Below are positions 57,820 through 64,000 of a DNA stretch of 64,000 nucleotides, piece after piece; the stretch's first letter is position 1; each line of letters opens with the position of its first letter. The DNA is taken from assembly GCA_015059955.1 (NCBI GenBank), contig SUZK01000001.1:344415-408414 (forward strand). The letters are read 5' to 3'. The DNA comes from Rikenellaceae bacterium. GTDB lineage: Bacteria > Bacteroidota > Bacteroidia > Bacteroidales > Rikenellaceae. Under the pieces are notes generated by a model. It was not told the origin of the DNA and ran no database searches. It saw nothing but the letters and a program-made list of their open reading frames with translations. Both the position numbers and the translations under genes were made by a program.

Positions 57820-59229
57820 TTAGTGTGTGAACACCTTGCCATGCTGCTTCTCTTGAGCCTCCCATTTGAGGCGCGAGGTGGTGGGGTATTTCAGCTTTTC
57901 AAGCTCTGCCACGCCATTCTCGATATCCTTAAGGAGCATATCTGCCATGTCGCGCGACATGCCCTGACGTATAACTATGCGCATCACGGTCATATCCTCG
58001 ATGTTCTTGGGCATCGAGTAGGCGGGTACCATCCAACCACTCTGCTGCAACAGGGCCTGAAGGTCGTAAAGTGTCCACTTCGCTCGTTTCTCATACTCCT
58101 CGGCAAGCGACCATACGAACAGCGGGTTGACAACCTCCGATGAGTAGTTCTCGAAGCACTCCATGTCGCCTATGCGCTGGTGGCAGTAGCGTGCTATCTC
58201 CATTGAGTTGCGCTGCACATCGTGGTAGCCCTCGCGGCCGAGACGTATGAAGTTGTAGTACTGGCCGAGCACCTGCGCTGCGGGGCGTGAGAAGTTGAGG
58301 CCTACTTGAGTAACCTCCGCGCCGAGGTAGTTCACCGAGAAGGACATCTCATCGGGGAGCATGCTCTTGTCGCGCCATACCACCCAGCCGAGGCCTGGGT
58401 ATACAAGGCCGAACTTATGGCCCGATGTAGATATTGAGGCCACCCATTTTAGTCTGAAATCCCACTTCGTCTCTGGCGAGATAAATGGCAGGATAAAGCC
58501 TCCTGAGGCGGCATCTACGTGTATGGGTATATCATACCCCGTAGCCTTGTTGAAGGCGTCAAGTTCCTTGTCTAAGGCCTCTATGTCGTCGTTTAGACCT
58601 GTCCACGTTACACCTGCTATGGGTACTACGCAGATGGTGTTCTCATCGCATAGCTTGATAGCCTCCTTGGGCGATAGTGTGCGTTGCTCGCGTGTTAGAG
58701 GCACCTGGCGTAGCTCTATCTGCCATAGCTGGCAGAACTTCTCCCAGACCACCTGCATACCTGCGCTCATCACAAGGTTTGGTTTGTCGTAGGGCTTGCC
58801 TGCGGCCTGACGGAGCTTGCGCCAGCGTAGCCATGCAGAGACGCCACCAAGCATACAGGCCTCCGAAGAGCCAATGCCGAGGGCTCCGGTCTTCGACTCG
58901 CCCTTCTCGGGGGTATTCCATAGGTTGGCGAGGATGTTGATACATCGCGATGCCATAACGGCTACGCGTGGATACTCCGTCTGGTCGATGTAGTTCATCG
59001 ATACCGCCTCGTTCATAAGGCGTGTGGCGTACTCATCCATGTAGGTAGTAACGAATGTCGCGAGGTTGAGCCTTGGCTGCGTCTCGGCATATGTCTCATC
59101 CTTGACCATGCGGTAGGCTATCTCGGGTGTTGTGGGGTGCTCAGGGATTGTCATCGTGGGCGCAGGGCGCATCATCTCTTCCGAGCCGTAGACCGCTGTT
59201 GTTGCGGTGGAGTGTTTTGTGTTCGTCAT
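57820..59229 (-). CDS. gadB: Glutamate decarboxylase GadB
   Basis: A 469-residue PLP-dependent enzyme that converts glutamate to GABA and consumes a proton. The PLP lysine is Lys272 in STSGHKFG; GIGSSEACMLGG, HVDAASGGF and the C-terminal KWEAQEKQHGKVFTH are typical of GadA/GadB. The C-terminal HGK...TH end is like the autoinhibitory tail known from E. coli. A GadC antiporter gene is not adjacent. It supports acid resistance; GABA output by gut Bacteroidales is known. Confidence 0.93.
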   Translation of the reverse strand: MTNTKHSTATTAVYGSEEMMRPAPTMTIPEHPTTPEIAYRMVKDETYAETQPRLNLATFVTTYMDEYATRLMNEAVSMNYIDQTEYPRVAVMASRCINILANLWNTPEKGESKTGALGIGSSEACMLGGVSAWLRWRKLRQAAGKPYDKPNLVMSAGMQVVWEKFCQLWQIELRQVPLTREQRTLSPKEAIKLCDENTICVVPIAGVTWTGLNDDIEALDKELDAFNKATGYDIPIHVDAASGGFILPFISPETKWDFRLKWVASISTSGHKFGLVYPGLGWVVWRDKSMLPDEMSFSVNYLGAEVTQVGLNFSRPAAQVLGQYYNFIRLGREGYHDVQRNSMEIARYCHQRIGDMECFENYSSEVVNPLFVWSLAEEYEKRAKWTLYDLQALLQQSGWMVPAYSMPKNIEDMTVMRIVIRQGMSRDMADMLLKDIENGVAELEKLKYPTTSRLKWEAQEKQHGKVFTH

Positions 59230-59446
59230 AGTTTAATAATTCATTGGTTGTATGCTGAACCAAAACATAAACTATGCCAGTAGTAAGAGCGCAGATGAAA
59301 GAGTGAGGGATACTATCGCCCCATTCAAAGTGGCACACCTCTCGGTGATACGAGTATATATATAAGTATTTTATTGTCTCCGCAGGAATTTACAATCTCT
59401 AATAGCTGGAAATAGTCGACGACTAAATCACTGCCGAAAAATGATG

Positions 59447-59521
59447 TCGGGATACCGGGATTCGAACCCGGGACCTCCAACTCCCGAAGCTGGCGCGCTA
59501 ACCGGACTGCGCTACATCCCG
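59447..59521 (-). tRNA. tRNA-Pro (anticodon CGG)
   Basis: A 75-base cloverleaf on the minus strand: CGGGATG acceptor with TATCCCG, anticodon arm CCAGC-TTCGGGA-GTTGG, T arm GGTTCGAATCC. The anticodon CGG reads CCG. CCA is not encoded. The short 37-base spacer to the next tRNA terminator shows no clear promoter. Confidence 0.95.
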
Positions 59522-59552
59522 AACATAGGCCACATAAGGCTAATCTCAGTGT

Positions 59553-59582
59553 ACGAAAAAAGGTCGTATTGCTACGACCTTT
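59553..59582 (-). terminator. Terminator between the two tRNA-Pro genes
   Basis: AAAGGTCGTA (59559-59568) pairs with 59573-59582 around TTGC, followed on the minus strand by a run of T's. It would end the transcript of the upstream tRNA-Pro (TGG) before the CGG gene, so the CGG gene may depend on read-through or an unrecognised promoter. Confidence 0.8.
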
Positions 59583-59589
59583 ATCGTTG

Positions 59590-59664
59590 TCGGGATACCA
59601 GGATTCGAACCTGGGACCCCCTGCTCCCAAAGCAGGTGCGCTAACCGGACTGCGCTACATCCCG
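59590..59664 (-). tRNA. tRNA-Pro (anticodon TGG)
   Basis: A 75-base cloverleaf on the minus strand, nearly identical to its neighbour. The anticodon arm is CCTGC-TTTGGGA-GCAGG, giving anticodon TGG (reads CCA and, by wobble, other Pro codons). CCA is not encoded. Confidence 0.95.
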
Positions 59665-59687
59665 AGAGGATTAACCATTTCGAGGTG

Positions 59688-59718
59688 CAAAGGTAACGAA
59701 AAATTTTAATACGCCAAA
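59688..59718 (-). promoter_or_regulatory. Promoter of tRNA-Pro (TGG)
   Basis: On the minus strand TTTG (59715-59718) and TACCTTTG (59688-59695) are 19 bases apart, matching the Bacteroidetes consensus. Confidence 0.8.
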
Positions 59719-59799
59719 TTTTTCAGCACTTTTTTTTATTTTTTTTGAAAAATATGTCATGCGTCGTTATCGTAACCCTCATTTGCGCGGCCGATAGTT

Positions 59800-59843
59800 C
59801 GCCACTGAGTCGATATGCGCTTACCTCAATTCGCTCAGTGGCG
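59800..59843. repeat. Inverted repeat over the stop of the M64-like gene
   Basis: CGCCACTGAG (59800-59809) and CTCAGTGGCG (59834-59843) are perfectly complementary, 24 bases apart, and the stop codon lies in the loop. No T-run follows directly on the minus strand. It may be an mRNA hairpin or chance. Confidence 0.5.
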
Positions 59844-62800
59844 TTGCAACAACCACAGGTGGATGCGTTGGCTGTAATCCCTCGCGCTGCTGCTCCTGCT
59901 GGATTGCAGATAGGCTCGTCTTACGGTTGCGTGAGTCCCACGATACGAAGGTCTCGTAGTTGTATGTCCACGAACTGCCGTATGCCAACTTATGGATACG
60001 ATAGTATATTGCCTCGCGTGATGGGGCGTTGAAGCCACCCGTGTTATCGTTCATTATAGAGTTGTAGGTAGGACGCCATACACCCCTCCAGTATGTGTGT
60101 CCACCCTCATATACGCCCAAGCCATCGTAGTAGTAACGCGTGTCGTTGAGGAACTTACTCCACCTGACAAGTGCTGTATTGTTGGTTATGTCTATATTCT
60201 TACCCCAACCCCAATTTGAGTATGATGACTTTATTGACTCTACCTCTGAATTAGGTATGCTACCCATACTTTGGTATGCGTACTCGTCGTCAAGTTTAGC
60301 AAAACCATGGCCTCCCGCCTCATGGAGTATGAGCTGCCCAAACATTTCGTCGTTAGTGCCAAGTGGGAAGTATGATATTGATGCACCTGGGCCATAGTCA
60401 CCCGTCGTTACGGGGTAGAACATATAGCATGTGCCGGCATAGTACTTTCGGTTCATGATTACTATTATTGTAGCCTCATTGATGCGACTTGGGTCAACGG
60501 CTAACTCAGCATAAGCAGCCACTAAGGCATTGTCACCACCTACTAATGTGCCGTTGCCGAAGAAACCTCCTAACGTCGTTTCGCCACTATTGTAGCCGGA
60601 GTTTGGAGATACCACGGTCACCTGGTAGACATTGAACAGATGGCGGAATGACTTGTATGGCTCTTCGCTGAAAAGCGCCTCTATGGCGGTGCTTAGGTCT
60701 GAACTATACTTACCGCTGTTGATGTCGCTTTGTGAGTAGGCATCACCCATGATAACTATGTCGATGCCATTACCCTCGGTCGCCCTCTGAAGTTCTACAA
60801 CATCATAGTGGTTGGTACCAATCTCGCCATTACCACCCTCGTCACCCTCGTCGCCACTGTCACCACCACTTGGTACGTCATCGTGGCTATAATCGCCAAC
60901 GTTAAACTCTACAACATTGTAGTCAGCCCAACAATATTGGTTAGTGTATGAGCTTATGTGGCCTGCGGGAACGCGAACAACGGTGCTCTTCTCGCACGCT
61001 TGCCATGTGTCGCCACTATCATAGATGCATGTTGGGGCATTATTACCGTTGAAGTATAGCGACTTGAGCGATGTGCAGTTGTCAAACGCATAGTTGTATA
61101 ATACGGATAGCGAGCTTGGTATTATAACCTTTGTAAGGCTCGAACAACCATCGAAGGCGTGTGCGTAAATTGTCTGTAACCCATCGGGGAGTGTTACGCT
61201 CTCAAGCTTGCTGCAATCTTGGAATACACCCTCGCAGATGGTGAGTACATCGCTTGGGACGGTATATGATACCATATCTTTGCATGCGCCATCAGCTAAC
61301 TGTACAAGGACATAACCAACATATAGGCTCTTGCTGTCACCCTTGAGGTTTGGGCCTGAGAACTTTGTCAAGGTGCTACATTTGAACGGACCATGGCCAA
61401 AGCTGTCGGCGGTCTCAGGAATATAGACACTCGTTAGGCTACAATCCTTAAAGGCGTATGAGCCAATAATTACTACCTTATTTAAGTCTATCACCGTCAG
61501 GTTGCGACAATTGTAGAATGCGTAGTCGCCAATGCCATACGTAGCATCCGGTAGCGAGAGAGATGTTAGTCCGCTACCAGCAAAGGCGTAAGTCTCAATG
61601 CGCTTAAGGCTGTCGGGGAATGTTATGCCCGTTAGTGTCGAGCAATTCTTGAATGCCTCTGCTTCTATGGCTGTCAAATTGCCACTAAATGTGATAACAC
61701 CCTTGTCCATATCCTGCGAGTAGATGTTCGAGGTGATGCTAACATTGAATGCATCGGTGTTGTATGGCGTCACAATCGCACCATTCGATGATGTGTAGAA
61801 TAGCTCGTTGTTGTTGGGTGTCTCTCTGTTGGGTACTTCTATATCCTCGGGTTCTTCAAAGTCTGTGAAGTCATAACCTTTGATAATATCAGAGTAGATG
61901 CTCCATTTATCGGTTGACTTATATATGCTTACCGATTGTGTCGGTACATAAATAACTTTTGTTCCCCATGATGGAAATAGCAGATTGTTGGGCTCGCCTA
62001 CCTTTGGAGGTGTTGTTGCCATGCAATATATCTCTTTGAGAGAATCACAACTATGCAATGCACCGTTGTCAATTATCGTTACGCTCTCTGGAATAGTTAT
62101 TCGTTTGATGTTTGCACAATACGTAAAAGCACTTGCTCCGATCGTTGTTACACCGTTTGAGATAGTTACCTTCGTAAGATTTTCACAATTGGCAAATGCT
62201 GCGCGCCCGATAGTCTTTACATTACCGGGTACTACGACCCTCTTTAGGTTAGCACACCAATAAAAGGCATACTCACCAATTGAGGTGATATCACTTGGAA
62301 TAGTGTACTCATCGCCTGAGCCATCGGCGTATGCAATCAAGACACCCTCCTTTGTCAGATTGCGGCCGTTATTCGAGGCGTACTTACCCTTAAATGTCTT
62401 TAAGTTGGCGCAGCCTTTAAAGGCACAATCACCGATTGTCGTCACATTGTTCGGTATGGTTATGCTTGTGATACCTGAGTCTTGGAACGCATAGTCACTG
62501 ATTGTTTTTACGCTATTGGGTATGACGATATTTTGTAGGTTTGCACAGCCGTCGAACATCGCAAAGGGTATAGACGTTATGCTACTTGGTAACGTTACAT
62601 TCTCTATACCCGACCAAGAGAATAATGATGAACCAAGCGTTCCTACGCTATCGGGAAGTGTTATACTCGATAGTTTTCGGGTATAGCTAAATGCATTGGT
62701 TCCTATCGTTATTACACTGCCTGGTATAACAATACTCTCTAAACTATCACATCGATAGAATGCTTGCGTACCGATAGATGTTACTCCTATGGGAATGGTT

Positions 62801-64000
62801 ACACTTGTCATACGGCTGACACCATCTTCGGATTCATAGAATGCGTTATATCCAACCACTGAAATCTTGTTATCGAATGTTATAACACCCTTGCCATTCT
62901 CATACGTATTGGATACGATATTTGCTCCAAACGCATCTGTATTTGTGGGAATTATAATCGCGTCATCTGTAGATGTATACCAAATCTCATTTTGAGCAGG
63001 TTTTGTAGGGTCGTTCTCTGTTGCAGTCTCAACTCCGATTATAATATCGGCATATTCCTCCCAATATTTAGCGGTTTTATATTTTGCCAATGATTGCGCT
63101 GGTACATATATCTTAAGCTCCTCATGGCATTCAGTAAGAATTTTCCCACTCAATGTCGGAGGTTCTAATGCATTAATAAATAATTCTTTAAGTTTGCGGC
63201 TATAGGAGAAGGCCTGTGAGCCAATCTTTATAACTCCACTACCTATTGACACGCTTTCAAGTGCGAGATTATTCCAAAATGCACTATCTCCTATCGCTGT
63301 TACATTATCACCTAATGCTATTTTTTTAATATTTCGTCCACCGTATAGTGCCCCATACGCTATGGATGTGACACTTTCAGGCACGTTGTATTCTATGCCT
63401 GAACCATAGGCATATGCCGCCAATGAGTTATTAACAATTAAGCAGCGACCATCATCGGATGCAAATTTGCCACTGAATTCTGTTAGATTTACACATGCTC
63501 TAAAGGCTCTATAACCTATATTTGTCACTTTATATGGAAGTGATAGCGTTGATAGGTTTTGACAATCCCTAAAGGCATCTATTGGGAGATTAGTTACATT
63601 ACCATCAAACTTGATTATGCCCTTACCATCTGAATATGTATTCGATACTATTGTCGCTCCAAAACCACTTGTTGTATATGGTGTAACTACCGTTTCATTA
63701 GTAGACGTGTACCATATCTCGTTAAATGGAGGCATCGTTGGGTCGTATAGGCCAAGGTCGCCCTCTTGATTGAGCGTGTAATCTATGCCTAAAATGCCGT
63801 CCGTAGATTGCACCCTTACCACTGCGCTGCGGTTGAACTCAGTGTTATGCGCTATATTCAGTAATATAGAACGCTCCTCCATGGCGCGTGTTGCATGCGA
63901 TAGAAATATCCACGATTGAGCATCTTCGGGTATAACCACCTCACACTCCACATTCGTAAGGAACGATAGCTCCACATCGCCACCATCGCTACCAATATTC
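59821..64000 (-). CDS. BspA/LRR_5-type protein with M64-like peptidase domain, 5' partial
   Basis: The frame runs past the right edge (first whole codon at 63999), so the N-terminus is missing; the GTG at 63975 is internal. At least 1384 residues remain. The visible start is a BACON domain (about 63980-63740, minus strand). Then come many LRR_5/BspA repeats of about 23 residues with patterns such as F..C..L..I.IP.SVT.IG..AF, divided by segments of the form NEIWYTS(T)(N/D)(D/E). The C-terminal 300 residues (about 60800-59821) resemble the M64 IgA-peptidase family (DIVIMGDAYSQ, LHEAGGHGFAKLDDEY). The zinc-type motif reads HEAGGH, spaced HExxxH. A surface adhesin-protease is inferred. Confidence 0.85.
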   Translation of the reverse strand, partial: NIGSDGGDVELSFLTNVECEVVIPEDAQSWIFLSHATRAMEERSILLNIAHNTEFNRSAVVRVQSTDGILGIDYTLNQEGDLGLYDPTMPPFNEIWYTSTNETVVTPYTTSGFGATIVSNTYSDGKGIIKFDGNVTNLPIDAFRDCQNLSTLSLPYKVTNIGYRAFRACVNLTEFSGKFASDDGRCLIVNNSLAAYAYGSGIEYNVPESVTSIAYGALYGGRNIKKIALGDNVTAIGDSAFWNNLALESVSIGSGVIKIGSQAFSYSRKLKELFINALEPPTLSGKILTECHEELKIYVPAQSLAKYKTAKYWEEYADIIIGVETATENDPTKPAQNEIWYTSTDDAIIIPTNTDAFGANIVSNTYENGKGVITFDNKISVVGYNAFYESEDGVSRMTSVTIPIGVTSIGTQAFYRCDSLESIVIPGSVITIGTNAFSYTRKLSSITLPDSVGTLGSSLFSWSGIENVTLPSSITSIPFAMFDGCANLQNIVIPNSVKTISDYAFQDSGITSITIPNNVTTIGDCAFKGCANLKTFKGKYASNNGRNLTKEGVLIAYADGSGDEYTIPSDITSIGEYAFYWCANLKRVVVPGNVKTIGRAAFANCENLTKVTISNGVTTIGASAFTYCANIKRITIPESVTIIDNGALHSCDSLKEIYCMATTPPKVGEPNNLLFPSWGTKVIYVPTQSVSIYKSTDKWSIYSDIIKGYDFTDFEEPEDIEVPNRETPNNNELFYTSSNGAIVTPYNTDAFNVSITSNIYSQDMDKGVITFSGNLTAIEAEAFKNCSTLTGITFPDSLKRIETYAFAGSGLTSLSLPDATYGIGDYAFYNCRNLTVIDLNKVVIIGSYAFKDCSLTSVYIPETADSFGHGPFKCSTLTKFSGPNLKGDSKSLYVGYVLVQLADGACKDMVSYTVPSDVLTICEGVFQDCSKLESVTLPDGLQTIYAHAFDGCSSLTKVIIPSSLSVLYNYAFDNCTSLKSLYFNGNNAPTCIYDSGDTWQACEKSTVVRVPAGHISSYTNQYCWADYNVVEFNVGDYSHDDVPSGGDSGDEGDEGGNGEIGTNHYDVVELQRATEGNGIDIVIMGDAYSQSDINSGKYSSDLSTAIEALFSEEPYKSFRHLFNVYQVTVVSPNSGYNSGETTLGGFFGNGTLVGGDNALVAAYAELAVDPSRINEATIIVIMNRKYYAGTCYMFYPVTTGDYGPGASISYFPLGTNDEMFGQLILHEAGGHGFAKLDDEYAYQSMGSIPNSEVESIKSSYSNWGWGKNIDITNNTALVRWSKFLNDTRYYYDGLGVYEGGHTYWRGVWRPTYNSIMNDNTGGFNAPSREAIYYRIHKLAYGSSWTYNYETFVSWDSRNRKTSLSAIQQEQQREGLQPTHPPVVVATPLSELR

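Noticed and set aside
59447..59664. Direct repeat of about 75 bases
   Set aside because: The two copies are tRNA-Pro genes with different anticodons (CGG and TGG), an ordinary pair and not a mobile repeat.

Overview
The window comes from a member of the Bacteroidales, most likely a Rikenellaceae/Alistipes-type gut bacterium. Order-level support is strong: many lipoproteins carry BACON and fimbrillin-like domains, the primary sigma factor is a short RpoD of 286 residues without a large region 1, and promoters follow the Bacteroidetes pattern (a -33 TTTG, 19-20 bases, then a -7 TAnnTTTG). The genus is an inference from gene content. No plasmid, phage, insertion sequence or CRISPR array was seen.

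Layout. 1-10118 (+): a tightly spaced, 5'-cut operon of surface lipoproteins (BACON, BspA-like repeat protein, Fib_succ-like protein, a 48-residue peptide, a fimbrillin-like protein, an FN3-like protein), closed by a strong terminator. 10283-12112 (-): tRNA-Glu, then hpt-queE-divIC from its own promoter. 12113-17273 (-): a complete four-gene [FeFe]-hydrogenase unit (group B-type catalytic subunit, hydE, hydG, hydF). 17455-23280 (-): a large SusE/F-like and FN3 lipoprotein and a GH3 glycosidase, each with its own promoter. 23265-25246 (-): tsaD plus a radical SAM gene, divergent from tamB. 25295-32109 (+): tamB and an ExbB-ExbD-TonB-like set. 32121-33885 (+): DUF1573 protein, metallo-hydrolase, trmD. 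33958-34133: a long interrupted hairpin that looks like a 6S-type RNA. 34190-35894: a zinc-finger-like lipoprotein, a small YKAIE-repeat protein, and a divergent AraC-type regulator with candidate operators. 35939-38888 (+): lpxB, a degenerate FAH-fold gene, queA. 39168-42592 (+): nadB-nadC-nadA.

42593-47370 holds repeats, then nitroreductase-GH2 (-) and a lipocalin (+). 47371-51866 (-): three BACON lipoproteins, one with an Omp28/thioredoxin-like CGYC site and one with a SusE/F-like domain. 52028-57580: rpoD (-), era, a TPR protein and an MFS transporter (+). 57584-59229: a tandem repeat pair and gadB (-). 59447-59718: two tRNA-Pro genes (-). 59821-64000 (-): a giant BspA/LRR_5-type protein ending in an M64-like metalloprotease domain, cut by the window end.

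The least explained items are: a dispersed intergenic repeat family with three copies, all in convergent gene ends; a second family of CTAA-loop-TTAG hairpins; the 6S-like RNA; the AraC/YKAIE pair with phased repeats; an FAH homologue that has lost metal ligands; the isolated group B hydrogenase unit; and an HEAGGH (HExxxH) zinc motif in the M64-like domain.
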